Origin: Coix lacryma-jobi var. lacryma-jobi | Lineage: Eukaryota > Streptophyta > Magnoliopsida > Poales > Poaceae | DNA length: 64,000 bases | Assembly: GCA_009763385.1 (NCBI GenBank) | Contig: CM019823.1 | Location: forward strand, 44,702,222 to 44,766,221 | Direction: 5' to 3' | Part shown: positions 32,259 to 43,091 of the stretch, piece after piece | How positions within the stretch are numbered: position 1 is the stretch's first letter | How the letters are laid out: each line of letters starts with the position of its first letter | Made by a program: the position numbers and the translations under genes | Notes under the pieces: model-generated | Told to the model about the DNA's origin: nothing | Seen by the model: only the letters and a program-made list of their open reading frames with translations | The model's database searches: none

Positions 32259-34142
32259 TGAAAGGATCTAATCAGCCTAGAGGGGGTGAATAGGTGATTT
32301 TCTACAATCTGAAACTTCAAAGACTAAAACTTGTAGTTAGATAACAACCGGTACTACCGGTTTGTTTGGGTTGGTACTACCGGGTATAAAACACATATAC
32401 TACCGACACAAACAAACGGGACCACCGGAGACCTAAAGCAACTACAAATCCAATGTAAAGAGATGCAGTTTCAGGTCAATTAGATACCCCACTTTCCTAA
32501 GTGTTGTAGGCGAAGATTGAAGCCTCCCCAAGGCTTGGTTCCTTCTTGATGTGTGGATCGGTCTTCTCGAACCTAAGAGTAAGGAAGGAATAGAAAGAAC
32601 ACGAGTAACATAAATACAAGTATAGTATGTAAAGTAGAGACAACAACAAGCACGCGGGACACGAGGATTTATCCCGAGGTTCGGCCACACCACTAAGGTG
32701 CGCCTACATCCTCGTTGTTGAGGTGACCACAAAGGTTGGAGTCTTTCAACTCCTTGCCTCACTCAAGCAACCACAAAGGCTAGTTGAGTTTCTCTACTAG
32801 AAATCACATGGTTAATACAAATGCTTCGGGGAGCCCTCACAAATGAATCACTATGGGCTACCACGAAGAACGCCTAACCAGCTAGGATTCAAAGAACCCA
32901 AGAGTAATAAACACAAAACAAGTCGGCTAGATGTGGGAACCAAATGCTCAAGTCGTAGATCGAAGCTTTCCACTCTCAAATCTCACTTCCCTAGCTCAAA
33001 TCTTGCAAAGGAATGAATCTTAGAGCAAAGAGGGAGAGAGAGGGGTGAGTCAATGCTTGGGGAGCTCTTTGTCAGCTGGTAGGTCGCAATAAGTGTATAG
33101 AGTGAGTGGGTGACCGTTAGAAAAGAAGTGGAGGGCTATTTATAGTCCCCCAGTCCCGAGGCCTGTCGGTAGTACCGACCACCCATGGTCCGTAGTACCG
33201 ACCAGCCAAAACCGTTGCGCCAGATCTGAGTTGACCTAGATCTAACCACCGACCGAAGGTCGGTACCACCGATGGTCGGTAGTATGTACCGGCCAAATGG
33301 TGGTACTACGGCCAGGCCAAAACGGCCGCGAACAGAGAGCTTCGCAGAAAGTCACTTGGGGCTCGGTACCTACCGACCAAGGGTCGGTAGTACCGGCCTT
33401 ATGGCAATACTACCGCCAGGTCCAATCTCCAACGGACAGAGAGGTCTGCAAATTTGACCTCGCTACCGGCCAAGGTCGGTACCACCGAGGGTCGGTAGTA
33501 CCGGCCTTATGGCGGTACTACCGCCAAGTCAATTTGTGCACGAACAGAGAGGTCCACAAAAATGACCTTCCTACCGACCTAGGTCAGTACCACCGATGGT
33601 CGGTAGTACCGGCCTTATGGCGGTACTGCCGCCAAGTCATTTTCGAACCTATACAGAGAGGGTGTTAGAATGGTCTGGATGGTCGGTACTACTGGGTTAT
33701 ATGGCGGTACTACCGACAGTTCAAAATGAACTCCATCCAGAGAGCATTGTGCGCTGCCTCCCTGGTCGGTACCACCGACCCCATGGTCGGTACTACCGAC
33801 TACACAGAATTACATCTACGTGTTCGTGATAGTGCGGTGACTCTCAAGCAAACTTTTGTTAGTTGATTTGAGCACTTTTCTCCACACCTAGCTAGCCTAT
33901 TTTGCATCCCTCTTGATAGTCCGGCTTACCTATAACTCAAGTTTAAAATTAAACTATCAATCCACCACTTGAATTAGGTATCTTTTGTCCAACAACAGTC
34001 AACGTGCTTTGTTCACGAGATTTTAACATTTCAAATCTTTCTAAGGACTAACACCTGCATACATGCCTTTATAATTTTGTTAGTCCCTAATTTGTTTGTC
34101 ATTAATTACCCAAAACCCACATTGGGGGTGAATGCACCTTCA
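32259..34142 (-). repeat. 5' LTR of element B
   Basis: 1884 bp, TGAAGGTGCATTCACC (34142) to TTTCA (32259) on the minus strand. Same layout as A: palindrome pairs at about 33166-33800, TATAAATA at 33137-33144, then a long R/U5 with a purine-rich GAGGGAGAGAGAGG tract. It serves as the full-length reference for the deletion in A's 5' LTR. Confidence 0.9.
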
Positions 34143-35011
34143 CAAAGACATTTAAATATCAAAATACTAAATATTACGAAGAAAATAGAAACAAAATTTT
34201 ATTACACCTTGGTGTCATAATGATAATAATAAAAACAAAGGTGATGCCATGAGAAACTAAAAGAAATAAAATAGATGTCATTAAGATAAATGCAGAGAGA
34301 GAAAATACTAACTATATGTATAAACTAGCTAATTATAGGTGTACTTTAGGGATCAACCGCTAGGTAATTTTAAAATCACGACAGAAACAAAATAAGAATA
34401 AAAGAGATGAAGAAGATAATAAAAGTACCAATTCTAGATTATATATATACTATTATACATTTTAATATAGAGAAAGAATAAACAACTTAGACACAAATTA
34501 GTATTGTTAATTAATAGATTATCTAGCTAATGGAGACACTACTATAGGGGGCACCAGATGTTGGGAGGTGTCGGGGCCCCCTCAGCCCCTTCCTCCCTCC
34601 GCCGGCGGCGGCACCACTCAAATGATATTGACCTCGTTAAGGAGCTCTCCTTACGGTTAATCACGACATGTATTCACAAACACTCATACTGTTTTGGTAG
34701 TATATATGAATCATCATTTTAATTCTTTACTTTTATATAAGATTTTCATTTAATTTGTTGCCATGTAGATTTGATATGGTGAGCCCGTAGTGTGTTTTTA
34801 AAAAAGAAAAAGAATAAGGGCAACAAAAAACCTGCTATTGTTGATTATCCTAGAGAAAGGAAATAAACGTACTGTTTCATATGTATGTTTGGAAACTGAA
34901 GAGGCCTGGCCCTAGTATAGCTAGCTGTAACGATGCAGTAGTAATCGTCCTTGATGATCTGGAGCGTTATCACCGCCTATATATGTTCTCTCTCTGTTCC
35001 CCGCCGGATCC
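34143..35011. other. AT-rich intergenic DNA
   Basis: Between element B and the defensin-like gene. No coding signal. A GC-rich remnant at 34545-34620 (GGTGTCGGGGCCCCCTC, then GCCGGCGGCGGC) may be a transposon fragment. The last 300 bp probably hold the promoter of the next gene. Confidence 0.5.
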
Positions 35012-35019
35012 TATATATA
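35012..35019 (+). promoter_or_regulatory. TATA box of defensin-like gene
   Basis: TATATATA in CCTATATATACATAC, 107 bp before the ATG at 35126; a second TATATAT lies near 34979. Confidence 0.6.
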
Positions 35020-35125
35020 CATACTACCGGACTAAGGAACAAACACACACGGCTTCATTCGATATATAGCTCCTCGTGACTTCACGTCCATTTCCCCTAC
35101 GGCGCCCAAACGAATCCGGCAATAT

Positions 35126-35529
35126 ATGGAGCCTTCACGGGAGAAGATGTCTGCCGCCGCCGTCCTCCTGCTCGCGCTCCTCGTCGTCGTCATGGCCGCC
35201 GGTATGCGTCAATCAAACTACTAGTACAGTACTACCATTTGTAACAAAGTCCAACCGACGATCGATCTCGCTCGCCGGATGCATGTTATTGCCTGACGAC
35301 ATTTTTGGCTGCTCTGCTGCTTGCAGAGATAATGCGGCCGGTTGAGGCACGCGACTGCCTGACGCGGAGCACCCGGTTACCGGGGATTCTGTGCGTGCGC
35401 TCGGACTACTGCGCGATCGGGTGCAAGGAGGAGGGCAAGGGGTACACCGGCGGCAGGTGCCTCATCTCTCCCATCCCCCTCGACGGGATTCGCTGTTACT
35501 GCGTCAAGCCTTGTTCCTCGACGCACTGA
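35126..35529 (+). CDS. Defensin-like cysteine-rich secreted peptide
   Basis: Two exons, 35126-35201 and 35327-35529, joined across a GT-AG intron (35202-35326), giving 92 residues. Exon 1 encodes a signal peptide (MEPSREKMSAAAVLLLALLV, then Val/Ala). Exon 2 encodes the mature part with eight cysteines spaced C-x11-C-x5-C-x3-C-x11-C-x11-C-x1-C-x3-C, within the plant defensin pattern (CXXXC plus CXC motifs, knottin fold with four disulphides). GGRC is the gamma-core-like turn. The intron after the signal peptide is typical of plant defensin-like genes. Such peptides act outside the cell in antimicrobial defence or in signalling; which applies here cannot be read from sequence. It is more divergent than classical grass defensins. 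Confidence 0.82.
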
Positions 35530-35620
35530 TGATGACGACCGGCCGGCCGGCCGGGAGCGGGGGTTATACTCTGTTTATCAGTTGTGGATGATGAAGATGA
35601 ACTATATATACATGCTACCG

Positions 35621-35639
35621 TGTGTGTGTGTGTGTGTGT
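35621..35639. repeat. (TG)n microsatellite in the 3' UTR of the defensin-like gene
   Basis: Nine TG units and a partial one, about 90 bp after the stop codon and before the AATAAA poly(A) signal at 35662-35667. Confidence 0.9.
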
Positions 35640-35661
35640 TATACATTGTTTTACACTTTGG

Positions 35662-35667
35662 AATAAA
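35662..35667 (+). terminator. Poly(A) signal of defensin-like gene
   Basis: AATAAA, 133 bp after the stop codon. Confidence 0.65.
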
Positions 35668-36384
35668 AAGGTTCTAGTCGATCATTAAGATATTGGCTTA
35701 TTACTAATGCTGTTCTTTTCCCGAGGAATTACTGCTATTGTTTTTGCTGTCTATTTTTGAGGGAAACTGAAGGGGCCATGGCCCCTGCAGGTAAATTTAT
35801 TGAAAGCAAAAGTTCAGTACAAGCAAGAAATACAAACTGAGGGGGTGCTAAGGACAGAGCTCAAGAAGAAGAAGAAAAGTGGCAAAGAAAATGCCTTGCA
35901 GAAGAATTTCTAAAACAAACTCTGGGTCCATTGGTCAAACTGAATTGAGAGTCCTGATTTAAATATATCCATACATTGTACAATAAGTGACGTGTTTGCA
36001 GCAACAACGACGTAATGTTGGCGTTAGAAAATTCATTAGGTTCATTCCATCTCTGGCATCTCCGCAGGTACTAATTGCATCTCTGTAGTTCGAACGATTA
36101 ACTGAGGATGGTCATTTTTTTTCTCGGCTGTGCAAGAAGCCTTTTCTGCTTATTTGTATGGATGATTTTTTCTGAGAGAAAAACACTGTTTCAGAGCTGA
36201 TTTATACAGCCATCAGAGTATCTGTTAAAGGGTACCATACTACCATCAGAGTCACAGCACTGTTCCATTACAACTTTCATTCAAGAAGAACACGGGTGCT
36301 GTGATACACAACAGTCTAACAACTGTCGCGATGACCACTCTTGTTTCTTCGTTAAGGAGGCTGTCCCTTGCCTTGACAAATTTC
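35668..36384. other. Intergenic DNA with MITE remnant
   Basis: Contains a piece near 36170-36215 (TGAGAGAAAAACACTGTTTC and AGCTGATTTATACAG) that recurs in diverged form at 39668-39725, so both are remnants of one small repeat family. The right end forms the 3' flank of the carboxypeptidase gene. Confidence 0.5.
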
Positions 36385-39026
36385 CTAGAAGGGCTTGGAG
36401 GGCAGGTTCGTGTTGGCCAGGAAGTGCTTGAACAGCTCAAGCGCTTGCTCCGGCTGCGTGGACGGGACCATGTGCCCGGCTCCTCTCACCGTCACAAATG
36501 TCAGCCCATCGTACACCACAGTCCACCCGCCAACCTACAAAACACACACGGACAAACAAACAACCATGTACTATGTATATACCACCAGGATGTAAATATG
36601 TAACGTAATGATTTGTCATCTGCGTGCGTGATAATAGCGTGGGATCAGTTTTACTAGTAAACTCCATCTTGTCGATCACTTTCAGGTTGTCAAGCGAAGC
36701 GCATGCATGCATGTTTTGATGTTTTCTGTATTATTAACTAGCTAGTATTATTAAGAGGCCAAGCAAGGTGCGTGATTGGACTTGTTCAGCAGCAGTACAG
36801 TACCTGCTTGCGATGGAACCACGGCGACCAGTCCTCTTTGATGGGCAAGCCAAGCTTCTTCAGGGTATACCGGGTTGACGTGGTAGGGATTCTTGCGTCT
36901 GTGTCGCCGCTGCTCGTCACATACAGAGGAAGGAACATGCATCAGAAATTAAAACCACAGCGAATGCAGATTATATATATTTATATTCCAGGTCAGATGA
37001 GGGAGATTTTACCTGAAAATCCATATCCGGAGCCCTGCCTCCACCAGCTTCTTGACCACTGGAACGACTGTCAAGTCAGAATCTTTCCATGCGTTGTTGA
37101 TCGAATTGCTATCAAATAAAAAAAAAATGAGAGATTTATTACAGCTAGCGATCTTCTTCTCTTCAGAATCCAGGCAAAGTTTCCGTCAGAAAGAATCCAG
37201 GCAAAGGCAGGGCAGTAAAATCACCGGCAAAGCGAATAGGGATAAGGCACGCCCGTGACGTTGGCGTGCAGCGCCTTCTGCACGTCCCTGCGGTTGAAAT
37301 ATTCAGTCGCGTACGTCTGCGTGCACGGGTCGTACCCCATCGGCACCTTGAGAAGATCGAGCTGAGAATTCGCGCAGCAGAGCACGAGAGGAAACACACA
37401 CATGGATCAGTAACACGTACTGAAGAAACACGCGATGCAGATGCAGATACGAGAAGTTCAGCTGATACTGAAGTTGATCAGTTCAGGGCGCTTACACGCC
37501 CGCTCTGCGCCGGGATCGAATAGTTGAAATCCGGGTACCCGAGCTCGCACCGATCGGTGTACAGGCTGTAGATGTCGATGATCTTGTAGAGCGCGGCGTA
37601 CTGGGCGATGTCCGCGTTGCACTCCGGAGACAGGTCCACCAGGCTGAAGTCGCAGTTCTTCTGGACGTCGCTGTAGAGTTTGTCGGAGATGATGGCGTGA
37701 TGCCACGCCGAGTCGACGATACCCACCAGATCAGTGTCCCCGTCCATGTACGCGTTTCCAATCTGGGATTGGGGGAAAAAACAAAAAGAATTCAGCTAGG
37801 CAGATGAACGCTATCATCAGCCTCTCACTCATCAGTAGTAACTTATTAATTACGTAGGATTACTTCTGAAGAAAAGTTCAGTGACTCCTGCTGTAGAGTA
37901 TACTAGTAGTGGCTAGCTCGAAGACACAAGACAAGACAACTGCGTAGTGCATACCAAGATGCCTTTGAAGTTGATGTAATTTTCTTTGGAGGCCTTCCTG
38001 TTCTCCTCCACAATGACGTTTGCGAGCTGGGGAACGTAGTGTCCTACATATAGCAAGTGGAAAGTAAACATATCATGTCTGCCAGCAAAAAAAAATATGA
38101 TGAGAGTAACAGTTCCTGCACCTGCGTAGCTCTCTCCAGCGATGTAGAACTCCTTGGCTTTGTGCTGGGGGAACCTCTGGAACCACCTGACGAGGAAAGT
38201 GTATGAACCGTGTGCTGCAGCAGGGTGCACACAGACACAGTCATCTTACTCATCATCTTTCTTACTTTCTTTTGCTTTTACAGTTAACTGATCAGATCGA
38301 CATATACCTGTGGAATTGTCTCCCGGTGGATCCTTTGCAAAGGACGTGTTGGTGTACGAAAATCCAACGCCTGCTGGAGAGTCCAGGAACAGCAGGTTGG
38401 CAGCTGAAACACCACCAGACATGCAGTTTAGTTTTAGTTTACATATATATGCTTCGATCTAGTGTCACGGCGGTTTATACAGGCAAAAAAAAAAACGTGG
38501 CAGGTTAGTTCTGCCGGTTTTTCACTTGCCTTGATTCCAAGCATACGGATTGAGCTCAAGCTCAGGAACATCTTTCTTCACCAGGAATGGTCCAAGTTCT
38601 TGCGACTGTCCAAACCCAATGGAAGAACAGCCAGGCCCTGATGAATAATTACCAATTTTTACAGTCGTCCTTTGTTTTTAAAAAAAAAAAGATGAAGAAT
38701 CAGATGCTAGTATACAGATGCAGTCAGTGAGTGAGTCAGTAACCTCCGTTGAGCCACAGGACCAGTGGCTTCTCCTCGGGCTTGTCCGTGGCCTCGAAGA
38801 ACCAATAGAACAGTGCCTTGCCCAGGTACTCATCGGTCGTGACGTACCCGGAGTACTGCTTGGATGCAGACGAGTAGCTCGGCTGCCCGGGCAGCGACAG
38901 GACACGGTCGAGCTCTTGCGCGGCTACCGTGGCTGCGTCGAGGCCGCCGGCGTCGTCAGGCCGTGCTGCCACTGCCAGTGTGAGAGTGCTGAGGAGCAGC
39001 AGGCAGGATAAGGTGTAAACCTTCAT
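36385..39026 (-). CDS. Serine carboxypeptidase-like protein (S10), 10 exons
   Basis: Minus strand. Exons: 39026-38744, 38637-38530, 38403-38308, 38214-38122, 38043-37955, 37762-37496, 37361-37225, 37108-37013, 36909-36804, 36534-36385. They join in phase to 474 residues with a TAG stop. Residues 1-20 are a signal peptide (MKVYTLSCLLLLSTLTLAVA). Family motifs in order: LVLWLNGGPGCSS (about 88-100), ESPVGVGFSY-type segment LDSPAGVGFSY, GESYAGHYVP with catalytic Ser191, FSGDTDARIP (near 390-397) with the catalytic Asp, and GAGHMVP with catalytic His446. All three triad residues are present, length is normal for S10, and no break is seen. Intron 2 has a GC donor. Plant S10 proteins cleave C-terminal residues or act as acyltransferases in the vacuole or apoplast; the WYPW-type region reads WSPWFHRKQVGGW, usual for type II carboxypeptidases. 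Substrate not predictable. Confidence 0.93.
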
Positions 39027-39081
39027 TGTTCAAGGTTTTCCTTTCCATGCAGTTGCAATAATGTTAGGCACTTGGGTTCAG

Positions 39082-39089
39082 TATTTATA
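39082..39089 (-). promoter_or_regulatory. TATA box of carboxypeptidase gene
   Basis: Minus-strand TATAAATA, 56 bp upstream of the ATG at 39026, implying a short 5' UTR of about 25-30 nt. Confidence 0.7.
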
Positions 39090-40326
39090 GTAGGTACTGA
39101 TGCTTTATGTAGGGAGCTCGAGCAGGCAATTTTTGTATCCTTGCGTTAAGAAGAATTCCTAACCATTCACGAGTACAGAAGGTTAACTGAGCCATTTTTT
39201 TGTACCAACGCTATGTAAAGAAATCCTTACCGTTAGAGTTATATATTTGGTTAACAACATTGATGTATACATCAAGGTTACATCAATCTGAACTTTTCAA
39301 GCAAGTCCGATATAATCAGATGATTGTATCTGTCTGGGTAAAAAAACTGAGGATCTGGAATAGCACATAGTTTATCCGGTGTCACCGCGTTGAGAGTGAC
39401 GTACAAGCACTTCAGCTGATGTGCATCTACTATGATTTAGATAGAGGTTCCGTCAACGATTATCAACATTTCTAGTATTTTTATAGGACATATTAAGTAA
39501 GAGAGAGATTATGGTTCCAGAGGTCAGAAATAGAAGGCAAATTAATTTTTGAACACAAAAACATCACGTTGATGCAACATGCAAATAATAAAACCAATTA
39601 TTAGTAATTATGAGGGGAGAGAGAGAATCTGTTCGACAGACTGATAAGCTGAAATAGCTGATTTGTTGTGAGAGAAAAATATTGTTTCACAGCTGCTTTG
39701 TACGGATTAAAACCGATTTATAGGTCAAGCGAACAGATGTTAATTATCTGTGGATAAATTTTGAATGCTAGAAATATTAATTTTTGTGGATGCAGGGAGT
39801 AACGTGAACTGTAATAAAATATATTATTTACATTTCCAATTGTAAGTCTTTTTATCTTTATTTGAAGTCAAATGGTTTTAGTTGTCAGCAAGTCTTTAGA
39901 AAAATGCAATAAAAAGTTACCAACATCAAACAAGATTCACTAGATATATCGTGAAATAGTTTTTAGTAGTGCAATTATTCAATATTATATATGTTAATAT
40001 ATTTTCTATAAATTTTCTAAAATAAATTCTCATATAATACAAGAGTTGCATGTCATTTCATTAAGAATAAAAAATAATATACGGAGAGATCAAGAGGCCT
40101 CTCCAAGATCTAATCCCTTACACTACATTTAGCACATATTACAAAATTGAAACGGAGTATGACCTCGACCACAAAAATATCTACTTAATTAGGACAAAAG
40201 GTCCAGAAGAGCAAAAAAAAGCAGAATTTGTTAAGTGTTGAAGCTCCAGCAAAGCATCAAAGGATACATTCAAATCCCACTTTGTGCAGCACCAGCTGGA
40301 ATAAGGGCTAGCTCCTTAAAATAATA
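39090..40326. other. Intergenic DNA upstream of carboxypeptidase
   Basis: AT-rich, no coding signal. A MITE remnant lies at about 39630-39745 (CTGATAAGCTGAAATAGCTG, TTTATAGGTCAAGCGAACAG), related to the piece near 36190. Confidence 0.45.
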
Positions 40327-40584
40327 CTCCCTCCATCCCAAATTGTAAGTCATTCCAAGAATGTTGGAGAGTCAAAGTTTTTAACTTTGACCAAGATTTT
40401 AGAGAGAAACGCAAAAATTTAAAACATCAAATATGTATATTATGAAAATATAACTAATGAACGATCTAATTCTACTTAGTTGATATCATAAATATTATTA
40501 TTTCATTATATAAATTTGGTCAAAGTTTAAAAACTTTGACTCTCCAAGATTCTTGGAATGACTTACAATTTGGGATGGAGGGAG
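40327..40584. mobile_element. Stowaway-type MITE
   Basis: 258 bp bounded by CTCCCTCCATCCCAAATTG and its inverse, with TA target duplications at 40325-40326 and 40585-40586. Arms are nearly perfect inverted repeats over about 65 bp (TAAGTCATTCCAAGAAT, GGAGAGTCAAAGTTTTTAA). CTCCCTCC ends and TA duplication define Stowaway (Tc1/mariner) MITEs of grasses. Confidence 0.93.
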
Positions 40585-40678
40585 TACAAGAGTTTCTGGC
40601 TACTAGAATAATAGAATGATCAACGTACGTATTGAGTCATTTCCTCAAAACTTTATAAAATATAATTGTACCGCTAAC

Positions 40679-40830
40679 CACTGGCGGAGCTCAGTGAAGG
40701 CCATAGGGGCCATGGCCCCCTGGCCACCTTAATCTTCACTAAGTACACAGTAATTTAGCACTATTCATTGTTATTTAAAGTTTAATTATATAGATAATCC
40801 TCCTAATTATTTAGCCAAGCTCCGCCGTTG
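40679..40830. mobile_element. Small hAT-like MITE
   Basis: 152 bp with imperfect terminal inverted repeats CACTGGCGGAGCT / CAACGGCGGAGCT and an 8-bp duplication CCGCTAAC at 40671-40678 and 40831-40838. An 8-bp TSD points to the hAT superfamily. Confidence 0.75.
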
Positions 40831-41407
40831 CCGCTAACTAGAGAACCGAGAGATAGAATGCTGACGGGCTCAAGGCCTCGAGCAACTAGACCTAGCCTCT
40901 AGAAGATAACCACCCAAACATCCCTTGAAAGAACGGAAGAGACGAAGGTGTGCTGAATTATTTCATACATTTGGTCACAGAGGAGAAGGTTGTTGTCAGG
41001 TGTGGTAGTCCTCTGTTAGCAAGGTGAACAGTTTGCTCAACATCTGTTGTTAATACAAGCCAAATGAAAAACTTGTAGTGCAGCAGGGCCCAACTTTCCC
41101 ACATGCATTTCCAAGGTGCAGATCTGGTAGTTCTCATGAATAAACCACCTATGCAAATTTGTCAGTGTATTTTCCTCAGGTCTAAAAGAGTACAGAGGTG
41201 TTCATCACCAACTGCGGAGTAAGGACTATGCTGTCAACTAAAGTCCCTAATGTGAAGATACTTGGACTATTAATGCTCCCCTTGTTTCAGAAACCCATCT
41301 CTATTATCTTGGTTAAAGTTAGACAAGTTTAATCTAGAACCAGGATAAGAACTACTACTTTACTTACACAATGGTTGTCATCCGCAATGGTTGTCAATAG
41401 CTAGCTA

Positions 41408-41674
41408 GGAGGAATTCTATTGGCTCTCAATAGCACTTTACAAATAGTTAGCGAGATGATGTGTAAAAATAATAAAAAATTAGCACTCTTATTTGCTATC
41501 GAGGTGAGAGATCAAATAGCTAGCGACTTCCCAATAGCTAGCTATTTGATCTCTCATTGATAACCAATAAAAGTGCTACTTTTGTAAGTTGTCTCATTAA
41601 AATAGTATTTATTTATATGTCTCATCTAGCTAGCTATTTGTAAGTTGACATTGAGAGCCAATAACATTCTTCTT
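41408..41674. mobile_element. Foldback MITE-like element
   Basis: Long imperfect inverted repeat: ATTGGCTCTCAAT at 41419-41431 against ATTGAGAGCCAAT at 41650-41662, extending on both sides (arms about 50 bp, with TTACAAATAG and AGCTAG motifs). A second inverted repeat (AGATCAAATAGCTAG / CTAGCTATTTGATCT) lies in the middle near 41508-41555. The exact ends and TSD could not be fixed. Confidence 0.65.
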
Positions 41675-42101
41675 AGACATCAAATAGCTAGCGATTTGAA
41701 CACCATTACGGACGCCCTTAAGTATCAAAAAAGTATCACGAAGGCATTATCCCTCAAGCGATCATCATCTGAAAAAGACATCTTACGAAACTGGGTCCCC
41801 GAATACTAACAAAACAAGACAACAGAACAAGGTAGCTAGGAGTAAGAGACGCAGCACAAGCATCCAACTCAGCTGATCGAAAGGATAACAAGTGATACGT
41901 GGACAACGAGTTGCCAATTTCCTATTCTGCTTCATGCATGGCTCGATTTGTAGTTTGCTTATGCAAATGCCAAGCTTCTGCAGCACAAGAATCATTCAAA
42001 AGTTTGAGATGGAATCGAACTAGCTAGGAACCCACAATTTTAAGTGCTGAAACTACAGGTATGCACATGAAAACAGAGGGACGTACCCAACTAGATAATA
42101 A

Positions 42102-42607
42102 GGGCCCGTTTGGTTGCCCGCATATACCCCGACCAGGCTGTTGGGATACAAGTTTCTGCTGTTTGGTTGTCTATATCGTCTTCTGGGTCTGGCTCTCAGG
42201 ATGTAAAAGAGGCCTCTTAGCTGGCTCTGAAGATACGTAGATTTTGGGCGTTTCTGGAGAGCCAGACTCGCGGGATGCAAGTGATTATTCAGATGATGAT
42301 ATTATTAGTGTATAATTAATAAATATTAAGTGATATTAATATGTTTTAAAGAAGTTTAAGACATAATAAGATAAGATAATAACTTTAGTAGTGTACTTGT
42401 ACAAAATAAAATCAAAATCATAACCTTGTATTATTTTTATCTTATGCAACGTAACTTCGTACATGCAACCAAACAATATCTCTTCTTAGTCAGGCTGGGT
42501 AGATACAGTCAACCAAATATGACAGTGTTGCGTATACTCGGTCTATCTCATGGGAGCCAGGCTCTCAAATACGAGCTTGGCTCTACTCATACGCGAACCA
42601 AGGACCT
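42102..42607. mobile_element. MITE-like element with GGGCCCGTTTGGTT end
   Basis: Left end GGGCCCGTTTGGTTGC and right end GCGAACCAAGGACC form imperfect inverted repeats of a type frequent in grass MITEs. Inside are copies of GAGCCAGRCTC (42260, 42553). TSD not resolved. Confidence 0.5.
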
Positions 42608-43091
42608 TTTTTGTGGCCATTGGCTAATTGATCATGCATCGCTTGCAATAGTTATATTTTTGAGGACATGCTAGATACGTATTTTATTAAGAGAAGAGGA
42701 GGTGAGCTAAATCGTACAAGAATGGGTTATAAAAACGGAAAGAAGAAAAGAAGCACATTCTTCTTGGGTTGGCTTCGGGCTCGGTGAAGAAGGTGGCGAT
42801 GGCACGACTACCACTGCTCCTGGACTCCTCCCAACACCAATGGTTGTCGATGACATCGACACGGACCTCTAGAGGGACGCCCTGAGGGGCTGAGGCAAAG
42901 GTGACATAGACGACCCCGCAGCTACCAGGCTCCTCTTGGCGGCGAAGGTCAGCGATGGTGAGGGCACAACTCGCCAGGTGCACCAGACCTCGGCGTCCAT
43001 GCCTAGGTGAGGGCCCGAAGAATAGTGAAAAGTGTGTGTGAGAATGCATGAGAGAGCTATGCCTGAGACGAGACATACTCCTATTTTGTAT

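Larger units (their letters stand above)
29432..34142 (-). mobile_element. Copia (SIRE-type) element B, right-hand part
   Basis: Close relative of A in the same orientation: 5' LTR 32259-34142, PBS 32244-32256, gag and linker 29904-32202, start of protease to 29432. The remainder of pol and the 3' LTR lie left of the window beyond element C. CAAAG at 34143-34147 would be one copy of its TSD. B is the outermost and so the oldest layer of the nest. Confidence 0.88.

Noticed and set aside
34540..34625. GC-rich stretch GGGGCCCCCTCAGCCCC as CpG-type promoter
   Set aside because: It is an isolated fragment in AT-rich DNA resembling transposon debris, and 500 bp from the nearest gene start.
42687..43076. 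129-codon minus-strand ORF
   Set aside because: No signal peptide, domain or gene-like context; it lies between two MITE-like elements and I could not connect it to exons on either side.
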